A DNA stretch of 64,000 nucleotides, taken from positions 139,496 through 203,495 of the forward strand of contig DF970669.1 of assembly GCA_001270045.2 (NCBI GenBank). Reading direction: 5' to 3'. Made by a program: the position numbers and the translations under genes. The notes under the pieces were generated by a model. The model made no database searches. It was given only the letters and a program-made list of their open reading frames with translations, and had not been told where the DNA came from. Below are positions 47,249 through 55,811 of the stretch, piece by piece; the stretch's first letter is position 1, and every line of letters begins with the position of its first letter. The stretch is from Bacteroidales bacterium 6E. GTDB lineage: Bacteria; Bacteroidota; Bacteroidia; Bacteroidales; Prolixibacteraceae.

Positions 47249-48742
47249 CTATATTGGTTTCAATTTTTTTATATTCCCAAAATTATCAACAAAAAAACTT
47301 TCATCATTTAGTTTAAGTATTGCTCCGCTATCCATGTAACATTCGGCAATGTCATAAATTGGTGGAACAATTTCATCTCCATAAATGTTGATTAATCCAA
47401 TTTTTCGATTAACACAAACTAAAGAGATGCCATCATGGAAATCATCAATCGGCAAATCATACTTAAACAATGTTAACTCGTTGCCCTGCGAATCAATTAA
47501 TCCCCATTTTCCGTTAAATTTTGCAGTAACATATCCATTGTCGAGGGTTTCTGCTTTTTTATATTTCAAAGGAATCACCTCTTCACCAAACCTATTTATA
47601 AAACCAATTCGCACTTTATTTGTATTTTTATTCCAAACAGAAACTTTACCTAAGCCATACATGAATATATCCGCTTCATAATATTTAAATTCTGTTATTG
47701 CATGTCCATCAGTATTTATGTACCCAAATTGGTAGGGTTCTTTTTCTCCAGACCGAGCTGGAGCAAGACCTTCTGAAAACCTTAGAACTTCATTATAAAC
47801 AAATGGAATTCTAACTATTCCCGCCCTATCTATAAAACCAAATAGTCCATTTTTTGAAACTGCGTTCAATCCTTCGCTGAAAAATTGTGCTTCATCAAAT
47901 TGACAAGGTATAACATTTTCACCCCAAACATCAACAAAACCAATTTTTCTATTTATGTGAACTTCTACCATTCCTTCATTTGTTATACCAATCCAGTCAT
48001 ATATATAATCAATAATGAGATTATTATTCTGATCACAAAAACCCCACTTTCTATTCTGTGTATTTTGTTTGCGAATGAGTTTGTGTTTATTATTAGATTC
48101 TATTATTTCAGGGACATGTTTATTACTTGAATCGTCTATTCCACAATTTGATGATTCGATACTAATGGATTGAATATTTATACCAGGGATTTTAAATTTT
48201 CCAAGCTTAAATAGTTGATAAACAATTTTAGCCTCATGTTTAGCATCATCCAACCCACGATGTGCTTCAATATATGCACTTTCACCAAAAAAATAGTGCC
48301 AGGCTTCTTCGACTGTGGGGTATTTAGGTGAACCAAATCCCTTAGCTGTTGGAAGATTTAAAATCGGGGTTGCAACAACCATGGGGCATGGCAATTCCCT
48401 AATTCTAAAACCACGATTCTTCAAGAAACCAAAATCAAAATCTTTATTATATGCAGTTGCATAATATTCATCAAAAAGTCCTTGAATAATTTCTTTCTGA
48501 TTATTCAGACTTGGGGCATAATTTACTTGTTCGTAAGTTAAATCTGAATTCCTGAAAATCCAGCCCAATGAATCTTGTGTATGTAAAATATCAAAACCAT
48601 CTTCCTTAATTAGTGAATTATATACAGGAATTATGTTTCCAGTTTCAAGGTTAAGTTTAACTATTCCTATTTCGATAATTTTCCCACCTTGATTAAGAAA
48701 ACCTGTGGTTTCAATATCAACAACCAAAATTTCCTTTGTCAT
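47249..48742 (-). CDS. DEDDh 3'-5' exonuclease fused to WG repeats
   Basis: A 497-residue fusion. Residues 1-185 are a DnaQ-like exonuclease: VVDIETTGF with Asp9 and Glu11, YNKDFDFGF with Asp101/Asp103, and HRGLDDAKHEA with His161 and Asp166, giving all DEDDh residues. After a linker, at least seven WG-type repeats run from about 232 to the end, each like RKWGFCDQNNN, RKIGFVDVWGENVIP, GLFGFIDRAGIVRIP. WG repeats form beta-propeller-like structures for protein or ligand binding. The gene lies next to the helicase-methylase-ATPase block on the opposite strand, with about 500 bp of intergenic DNA between starts. Confidence 0.85.
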   Translation of the reverse strand: MTKEILVVDIETTGFLNQGGKIIEIGIVKLNLETGNIIPVYNSLIKEDGFDILHTQDSLGWIFRNSDLTYEQVNYAPSLNNQKEIIQGLFDEYYATAYNKDFDFGFLKNRGFRIRELPCPMVVATPILNLPTAKGFGSPKYPTVEEAWHYFFGESAYIEAHRGLDDAKHEAKIVYQLFKLGKFKIPGINIQSISIESSNCGIDDSSNKHVPEIIESNNKHKLIRKQNTQNRKWGFCDQNNNLIIDYIYDWIGITNEGMVEVHINRKIGFVDVWGENVIPCQFDEAQFFSEGLNAVSKNGLFGFIDRAGIVRIPFVYNEVLRFSEGLAPARSGEKEPYQFGYINTDGHAITEFKYYEADIFMYGLGKVSVWNKNTNKVRIGFINRFGEEVIPLKYKKAETLDNGYVTAKFNGKWGLIDSQGNELTLFKYDLPIDDFHDGISLVCVNRKIGLINIYGDEIVPPIYDIAECYMDSGAILKLNDESFFVDNFGNIKKLKPI

Positions 48743-49259
48743 TTGGTTTCTTTTTTTTTAACAACTGGTATTTGTTGCTTAGACTCTTGACTGAATCATC
48801 TATTATTATACCGCTTGTCCAACTGCTCATTTAACAATTTTAATTTTAATATATGAACTATGCTTGCATTAATTCTTTGGAAAACCTATAGTTACACAAT
48901 TGTGCTTGAAATTGAAGGTATAAAATTAACAGATACTTTTTTTAAAAAATGTGTGCTCAACTAGAATTTCAAATTTTTGTAATTTATGAAAAAAACAGCT
49001 TATACTTCCTACAATAGTATAAGTTCCTCATTCACTCTTTATAATTATTCTTAAAAGATCATTCAATACAATTTTTGTAATTGAACCAGTAATAATTTGC
49101 TATTTTTGGATTATAGTAAATGATAAATTAAATTGTAAGAGTTTAGGTGTGATGAATTTGCTATTTGAAAATTGAAAACTGATGTTTTTTTTCTGATAGT
49201 TTAAACTCATATTTCTAAACTTACAGGCTTTTTACAACCAAGAAAACACATTCAGATAT
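48743..49259. other. Divergent regulatory region between the exonuclease-WG gene and the helicase operon
   Basis: About 517 bp, AT-rich, no gene seen. AGTATAAG (49016-49023) mirrors CTTATACT (48999-49006) around a 9-nt loop, a possible operator. The promoter at 49081-49108 lies 35 nt further downstream. Confidence 0.5.
49081..49108 (+). promoter_or_regulatory. Candidate promoter of the helicase-methylase-ATPase operon
   Basis: TTG (49081-49083), a 17-nt spacer and TATTTTTG (49101-49108) match the Bacteroidota promoter pattern. The leader to the ATG at 49260 would be about 145 nt. Confidence 0.6.
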
Positions 49260-52200
49260 ATGCTGGCATTATATGAAAAACTTGTTCCAAACACCATAAT
49301 CAAGGGAAATCTATTTCCTGAAAAGATTCATGTATTTGTCGCAATGCCATTTGGAAATGCCATAAAACTAATCGGCAGAGGTGAAAGTAACAAGGTATAT
49401 GACTTGTTGATACCTGAAGATAAGTTTAGTGAAATTGAATTTGTAGAACAAGGGACATTCAACGGTGATGCCAATAAATTCAGGTTAGCAATTGAAGCGA
49501 TGCGATTAGGTTTGGCTTATGAGTATGACCCATATTTTTCTCTCTCGATTGCACGGGTTGACCCTTTGCCTCACCAGCTCGAAGCAGTTTACGATTATTT
49601 TCTGAAACTTCCTCGAATCCGTTTTCTTCTTGCCGACGACCCAGGTGCGGGTAAAACAATTATGGCAGGATTACTTGTCAAAGAATTGAAAGCAAGAGGA
49701 ATTGTAAAACGAATTCTGATTGTAACTCCTGCTAATCTTACATTCCAGTGGCAACGGGAAATGAAAGACCGTTTCCGTGAAAATTTTGAAATAATCCGTG
49801 GAGATATCCTAAGAGCCAATTACGGAAGTAATCCCTGGCAGGAAAGAAATCAAGTGATTACATCTGTTTCATGGGCTTCGCTTCAAGAAGATGCCAATCA
49901 AAGTTTGCTCAGAGCAACTTGGGATTTGGTAATTGTTGATGAAGCACACAAAATGAGTGCTTACGATGATGACCATAAAACCTATGCCTATCAATTAGGT
50001 GAAAATTTATCAGAACGGACCGATCATTTTCTTCTTATGACAGCAACACCACACAAGGGTGATAAAGATCAGTTTCAACTTTTCATGCGTCTGCTTGATA
50101 AGGATGTCTATGCAGATATTGCAAGCATCGACGAAGCACTTGAAAAACGTTCAGCACCGTTCTATTTACGCAGGGTGAAAGAGGCCTTAGTGTCGTTTCC
50201 AGACCCTGAAACAGGCATTATTAAATCTCTTTTTACCAAACGGATCGTAAATACAATAGGCTTTCAGATACAGGATGAAGAAATGGACTTCTATATTGAA
50301 CTTACCAAATATGTGGAAGACCAGTCCATCAGGGCAGCAGCAGAAAATTCAGCACGAGCACGAGCAGTAGGTTTTACAATGGCAATGTTGCAACGAAGAT
50401 TTTCTTCAAGTCTTTATGCTGTGAGACGAAGTTTGGAAAGAATGAAAACCAGAAGGGAAGAAATTTTACGCGATCCGGAAGCTTACAAGCAGAAACAAAT
50501 TCAAAATCGATTGCCCGAAAATTTTGAAGACCTTACTGATGAAGAACAACAGGGTATTATTGAATCATTGGAAGATGCAGTAATAACTTATGACCCCAAT
50601 GAGCTTCGAATTGACATAAACAAACTTTGCCAATTAATTGAACAAGCAAAACAACTTGAATTCAAAGAAATAGAAAACAAGATAGTAAGGATGAAGGAAG
50701 TCCTTACAAGCCAGGGTGTTTTTTCTGATCCAAAAATGAAGTTACTCGTTTTTACAGAACACAAAGATACCTTAGACTATCTGGTTGGTGATGGTAAAGA
50801 TGGGCGGCCACTCGGCAAACTTATTCAATGGGGTTTGAATACAACCCAGATTCATGGTGGATTGAAAGTCGGTGACCGGAATACACCTGGGACGAGAATA
50901 TTCGCTGAACGTGAATTCAAAGAATCTGCACAGGTTTTGGTAGCCACCGAAGCTGCCGGCGAAGGAATAAACCTACAGTTTTGTTGGTTGATGATAAACT
51001 ACGACATTCCATGGAACCCAATTCGGTTGGAGCAGCGCATGGGGCGAATTCACCGCTATGGACAGGAGAAAGATTGTTTGATTTTGAATTTCGTTTCAAC
51101 CAATACCCGCGAAGGCCGGGTGATGCAAAAACTTTTTGAGCGAATTCAAAACATAGAAGACGATCTTGATCCGAAAAAAACAGGAAAGATATTCAATGTT
51201 TTAGGAGATGTTTTCCCTAGCAATCAATTGGAAAAAATGTTGCGGGACATGTATGCGCACAATCTTACTGAAGATGTAATCAAGAATAGAATTGTTGAGC
51301 AGGTTGATTCCGCTCATTTCAAACAAATAACCCAGTCCACATTAGAAGGACTTGCCAAAAAAGAATTGAACCTTTCCGCCATAATAGGTAAATCAGCCGA
51401 AGCGAAAGAACGAAGATTAGTACCAGAAGTAGTTCAGGATTTCTTTATACAGGCCGCCCCTTTGCAAGGATTGCATCCGAAAGAGAAACAAACACCCAAA
51501 GGCGTTTTCAATATAGGACGAGTGCCAAGAAATCTATGGAAACGTGGAGAAGATAATGAGAAGCACTTTGGAGTAATGGGTCATGAATATGGAAATGCCG
51601 CTTTTTCTAAAGATATAATAAGCAAAGACAATTCCCTGGATTGGATAACTCCCGGCCATCCATTGTTTGAAGTAATCCGTGAAGAAACAGTTGAAAAATT
51701 CGGGGATGAACTAAAAAAAGGTGCGGTTTTTTATGATATTAACCTTACTAAACCTACAAAACTCGATATCTTTTCTGCTTCAATTGTTGATGGTTTAGGC
51801 CATATTTTGCACAAACGACTATTTGTCATTGAATCACAGGCCAATGGGAAAATTGCTATAAAACAAGCAACGGTTTTTTTAGACATTATACCTGCATTGA
51901 ATCACAAAGATTTACCTGATGTGAATATGTTGCCAAACATAGTTGATCTGGAACAATATCTAATCAATTCTGCATTGAGCAAATACCTTCATGAAGTACA
52001 ACAGGAACGATTGAAAGAAACCACAACCATAGAAAAACATCTGGAACTAAGTTTAAACGAACTCATTAAGAAGCAAAACGATAAGCTTGGCGAATATATA
52101 CAGGCACAAATTGATGGTGATAAAAATCCTTATCTGGCCTCAAATATTTCACAAACTGAAAATCGCATACTGGAGCTGACCAATCGTTTGGAGAACCGAA

Positions 52201-52709
52201 AAAATGACTTGGCAAAAGAACGTCATTGCTCCATATCATCTACGCAGCATTTGGGTACTGCATGGGTATTACCTCACCCCGACCGTGAAAAGCCCGAAAT
52301 TAAAGAAATGGTAAGTGATGCCGAAATTGAAAATATCGCAATACAATTTGTGATTTCACATGAACAATCGTTAGGATATGAGGTACAAAGTGTGGAGAGC
52401 GAGAACCGGGGATTTGATTTGATAAGCCGAAAACCGCATCCTGAAGATCCTTTGACTGCTATTGATGTGAAGTTTATTGAAGTAAAAGGACGTTCGTTTA
52501 TCGGCGAAGTAGCTCTAACCAGCAACGAATACAAAACTGCCCAACGATTGAAAAAGGATTTCTATTTGTATGTGGTGTATAACTGCGCCACACAGCCCCA
52601 ACTTCACATCATTAAAGACCCGTCTTTGTTAGGTTGGCAACCTATTGTAAGAGTAGAGCACTACCAATTGAAATCAGACGATATTATTAAATCATCTATC
52701 AAAAACTAA
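49260..52709 (+). CDS. SNF2/SWI2-type helicase with C-terminal DUF3883 (Hma-like defence system helicase)
   Basis: A 1149-residue superfamily 2 ATPase. Walker A reads LLADDPGAGKTIMAG (about residues 122-136), motif II is VIVDEAHKM (about 224-232), motif III MTATPHKGD, and motifs V/VI TEAAGEGINLQF ... LEQRMGRIHRYGQ (about 560-605). The C-terminal 150 residues form a DUF3883-like domain (ESENRGFDLISRK ... IEVKGRSF, a PD-(D/E)XK-like pattern) that may bind or cut DNA. The stop is 2 bp before the DUF1156 methylase start, so translation is coupled. SNF2 helicases of this type drive DNA translocation in DISARM- and Hma-type antiviral systems. Confidence 0.92.
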   Translation: MLALYEKLVPNTIIKGNLFPEKIHVFVAMPFGNAIKLIGRGESNKVYDLLIPEDKFSEIEFVEQGTFNGDANKFRLAIEAMRLGLAYEYDPYFSLSIARVDPLPHQLEAVYDYFLKLPRIRFLLADDPGAGKTIMAGLLVKELKARGIVKRILIVTPANLTFQWQREMKDRFRENFEIIRGDILRANYGSNPWQERNQVITSVSWASLQEDANQSLLRATWDLVIVDEAHKMSAYDDDHKTYAYQLGENLSERTDHFLLMTATPHKGDKDQFQLFMRLLDKDVYADIASIDEALEKRSAPFYLRRVKEALVSFPDPETGIIKSLFTKRIVNTIGFQIQDEEMDFYIELTKYVEDQSIRAAAENSARARAVGFTMAMLQRRFSSSLYAVRRSLERMKTRREEILRDPEAYKQKQIQNRLPENFEDLTDEEQQGIIESLEDAVITYDPNELRIDINKLCQLIEQAKQLEFKEIENKIVRMKEVLTSQGVFSDPKMKLLVFTEHKDTLDYLVGDGKDGRPLGKLIQWGLNTTQIHGGLKVGDRNTPGTRIFAEREFKESAQVLVATEAAGEGINLQFCWLMINYDIPWNPIRLEQRMGRIHRYGQEKDCLILNFVSTNTREGRVMQKLFERIQNIEDDLDPKKTGKIFNVLGDVFPSNQLEKMLRDMYAHNLTEDVIKNRIVEQVDSAHFKQITQSTLEGLAKKELNLSAIIGKSAEAKERRLVPEVVQDFFIQAAPLQGLHPKEKQTPKGVFNIGRVPRNLWKRGEDNEKHFGVMGHEYGNAAFSKDIISKDNSLDWITPGHPLFEVIREETVEKFGDELKKGAVFYDINLTKPTKLDIFSASIVDGLGHILHKRLFVIESQANGKIAIKQATVFLDIIPALNHKDLPDVNMLPNIVDLEQYLINSALSKYLHEVQQERLKETTTIEKHLELSLNELIKKQNDKLGEYIQAQIDGDKNPYLASNISQTENRILELTNRLENRKNDLAKERHCSISSTQHLGTAWVLPHPDREKPEIKEMVSDAEIENIAIQFVISHEQSLGYEVQSVESENRGFDLISRKPHPEDPLTAIDVKFIEVKGRSFIGEVALTSNEYKTAQRLKKDFYLYVVYNCATQPQLHIIKDPSLLGWQPIVRVEHYQLKSDDIIKSSIKN

Positions 52710-52711
52710 AG

Positions 52712-55700
52712 ATGAAATATCCAAAACGATTAATAGAAGTTGACCTACCGATAAAAAGAATCTCCGCACATGCACGGAGGGAAAAATCCATCAGGCATGG
52801 TCACATATCTACTTTACACATTTGGTGGGCAAGGCGACCTTTAGCTGCGTGTCGAGCTGTTTTATGTGCATCACTTTGGCCAGACCCGGCAGACCCATTG
52901 TGCTCAAAGGAGTTCATTGAGTTTGCTCAAAAGGAAATGATAAAGTGGAGTGATAATGACAACTTGCCATTATTGAGCAAAGAAAGCATTGAACATTTCA
53001 TTAAAGTAAATCATGATAAAAAACACGTTGAAAATAAAACATTTCTCAGAACCCTTTTACTAGATTTCATTGCTGATTTTTCTAATTGGGATAATAGCTT
53101 CAATCCTAAATTTCTTCAGACCTCAAGAGACTTGACATATTCAGCACATATTGCGCACGGTGGACAAACTGGGACTAAACCATTAGTTGTTGATCCATTC
53201 GCGGGTGGCGGCTCAATACCATTGGAAGGTTTACGTGTGGGTGCTGAATCTTTTGCAAGCGATTTAAATCCTCTCCCAGTTTTGATAAATAAGGTTCAAC
53301 TTGAATATATTCCGAAATATGGCCGACAGTTAGCAGATGAAGTTTTAAAATGGGGCCAATGGGTGAAAGAGCAATCTGAAAAAGAATTAAATAAATTTTA
53401 TCCCAGTTTAAAGAACCCAACAGAAGAGTTATATACTCCTAAACCTATAGATATAATTAAAAAGGGAAATCAACATTGGGGCATTGTAAAAATTTCAAAA
53501 GAAATACCAATTGCATACTTATGGGCACGAACTGTAAAATGTGAAGGGCCAAGTTGTGGGGCTGAGGTTCCTCTAATAAGAAGTTCATACCTAGCAAAAA
53601 AAGGCAATAAAAGTATTGGTTTAAAGGCTTTTCCTAACCTTAAGACCAAAAGATTGGAGTTTGAAATTATTGAAGGAATTAAACCAAATGAGACATTTGG
53701 AACAGTTCAGAGAGGTAATGCAATTTGTAAATGTTGTGGTTATGTTACGCCTGTTGCAAATGTTAGAAAGCAACTTATTGAATTGGAAGGAGGAGCTGAC
53801 TCATCTAGACTACTTTGCGTTGTAACAACTTTAGTTACTGAAAGAAAATTCAATAAAGAAATAAATGAGTTTAACGAAATTGGAAGATACTACAGAATTC
53901 CCGATGTGTCAGATATTCAGGCATTAAGACATTCTGAGGAAAAACTAAATAGTTTATTAGAGTTAGATCCTAACATTATCCCAAATGAGGTTTTACCACT
54001 AATGAGTGGAGTTTTTAATGTGCCTCTCTATGGTATAAATCAATGGCGAAAGTTATTTACTAAAAGACAATTATTGTCTTTGGTCACTTTAATTGAAAAG
54101 ACTAAAGAAATTAACAGTGGCAATCTTAATAATGTGATACGGACACTAATGGCTTTTGCAATTGATAGACAGGTTGATTACAATTCTTCAATATGTACAT
54201 GGGTACAGTCCGGAGAATTTATCGGTCATACATTAGCACAAGGACAGTCATTACCAATTAAAACTGATTTCGCCGAAGTAGCTTTATTAAATTCTGGTTC
54301 TGGAAATTATGAAGGGGCTTTCAATTGGATAGCATCTGTAATTGAAAATTTAAGCAAACAAAATTTAGATTCATCTGGCACATCGGTTCAGTGTTCAGCA
54401 TCTGAACATATTTTAGCTGATGACTCATCAGATGTTTCATTTACCGATCCACCATATTATAATGCAGTTCCATATTCAGATTTATCTGATTTCTTTTACG
54501 TATGGTTAAAACGGTCGTTATCTGATATTGAACCAAAACTATTAGGCAATCTAAATTCGCCAAAAGAAAAAGAGATATGTGAAATGGCCGGATGGGATTC
54601 AGTTAGATATAGTCATAAGGATAGTGTATGGTATGAACATGAAATGGGACTTGCAATGTCTGAGCTGAGACGAATCACAAAACCATCTGGAATCAGCATA
54701 GTTGTATTTGCACATAAATCTACATCTGGATGGGAGGCACAATTGCAAGCGATGTTAAATGCTGGTTGGATATTCACTGCTTCATGGCCTATTGATACTG
54801 AAATGGCAACAAGACTTAGAGCACATGGTTCAGCAGCCCTGGCATCATCAGTCCACTTAGTTTGTCGTCCAAGAGAAAACGAAGATGGTTCCTTAATTCA
54901 AAACCAAATTGGTGATTGGCGTGATGTACAAGAAGAACTCCCTAAACGAATTCATGAATGGATGCCGCGCTTAGCAGCCGAAGGGGTTGCTGGTGCGGAT
55001 GCCATTTTTGCGTGTTTAGGACCGGCTTTGGAAATATTCAGCCGCTATACCAAAGTAGTGCAGGCTGGTAGTGAGAGGGAAATTTCACTGCGTGAATATT
55101 TGGAAAAGGTTTGGGCTGCTGTAAGTCAGGAAGCATTAAATATGGTATTCTCTGGTGGCGAAGCACAAGGCTTGGAGGAAGATGCAAGGTTAACCGCCAT
55201 GTGGCTATGGACACTCACCGCTGGTGAATCAGTCAATGGAGCAAATGATAATGATGAGGATAGTTATGAAGATGATAGCAGCGGTGGAAATAAACTAACA
55301 GGTGGTTTTATCTTAGAGTATGACACGGCAAGAAAAGTTGCCCAAGGCTTAGGAGCCAATTTGGAAGATTTGAAAACCTTAGTGGAGGTTAAAGGCGATA
55401 AAGCCCGATTACTTCCGGTGATAGAAAGAACCAACTCATTATTTGGTTCGGCCAGTATTCAGCAACAGCCTGTAAGAAGAAAGAATAAAGAGGTTCAATT
55501 ATCTTTGTTTACTGCAAACGCCAAACCTGAGGAAGAATTAAAATTCGAAATGCCGGATCTTAAAATGGAAAATACCGGAAAAACTGTGTTAGACCGATTG
55601 CATCAGGCCATGCTTTTGTTCAGCACTGGAAGAACCGAAGCATTGAAAAGATTCTTGGTAGAAGATGGTGCAGGCAAGGATGACCGGTTCTGGAAACTGG

Positions 55701-55792
55701 CTCAATCACTCACATCCCTCTACCCGAAAGAAACAGACGAAAGGCGCTGGGTTGAGGCCGTTCAGACATACAAAAAGAGTTTAGGATTTTAA
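52712..55792 (+). CDS. DUF1156-family DNA methyltransferase (Hma-like system)
   Basis: A 1026-residue protein opening with the DUF1156 signature (KRISAHARREKSIRHGH, STLHIWWARRPLAACRAV). The SAM site is VDPFAGGGSIPLEGLR (about 157-172) and the catalytic motif DPPYYNAVPYSDLSDFFY begins near 578. Between them a zinc-binding insert has CEGPSCG and CKCCG. An adenine or N4-cytosine DNA methylase activity follows from the DPPY motif; the target sequence is unknown. It probably marks self DNA for the system encoded by the adjoining helicase and DUF499 ATPase. Length and order are those of described anti-phage DUF1156 proteins. Confidence 0.92.
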   Translation: MKYPKRLIEVDLPIKRISAHARREKSIRHGHISTLHIWWARRPLAACRAVLCASLWPDPADPLCSKEFIEFAQKEMIKWSDNDNLPLLSKESIEHFIKVNHDKKHVENKTFLRTLLLDFIADFSNWDNSFNPKFLQTSRDLTYSAHIAHGGQTGTKPLVVDPFAGGGSIPLEGLRVGAESFASDLNPLPVLINKVQLEYIPKYGRQLADEVLKWGQWVKEQSEKELNKFYPSLKNPTEELYTPKPIDIIKKGNQHWGIVKISKEIPIAYLWARTVKCEGPSCGAEVPLIRSSYLAKKGNKSIGLKAFPNLKTKRLEFEIIEGIKPNETFGTVQRGNAICKCCGYVTPVANVRKQLIELEGGADSSRLLCVVTTLVTERKFNKEINEFNEIGRYYRIPDVSDIQALRHSEEKLNSLLELDPNIIPNEVLPLMSGVFNVPLYGINQWRKLFTKRQLLSLVTLIEKTKEINSGNLNNVIRTLMAFAIDRQVDYNSSICTWVQSGEFIGHTLAQGQSLPIKTDFAEVALLNSGSGNYEGAFNWIASVIENLSKQNLDSSGTSVQCSASEHILADDSSDVSFTDPPYYNAVPYSDLSDFFYVWLKRSLSDIEPKLLGNLNSPKEKEICEMAGWDSVRYSHKDSVWYEHEMGLAMSELRRITKPSGISIVVFAHKSTSGWEAQLQAMLNAGWIFTASWPIDTEMATRLRAHGSAALASSVHLVCRPRENEDGSLIQNQIGDWRDVQEELPKRIHEWMPRLAAEGVAGADAIFACLGPALEIFSRYTKVVQAGSEREISLREYLEKVWAAVSQEALNMVFSGGEAQGLEEDARLTAMWLWTLTAGESVNGANDNDEDSYEDDSSGGNKLTGGFILEYDTARKVAQGLGANLEDLKTLVEVKGDKARLLPVIERTNSLFGSASIQQQPVRRKNKEVQLSLFTANAKPEEELKFEMPDLKMENTGKTVLDRLHQAMLLFSTGRTEALKRFLVEDGAGKDDRFWKLAQSLTSLYPKETDERRWVEAVQTYKKSLGF

Positions 55793-55811
55793 TAACGAAA
55801 GACACAATACA

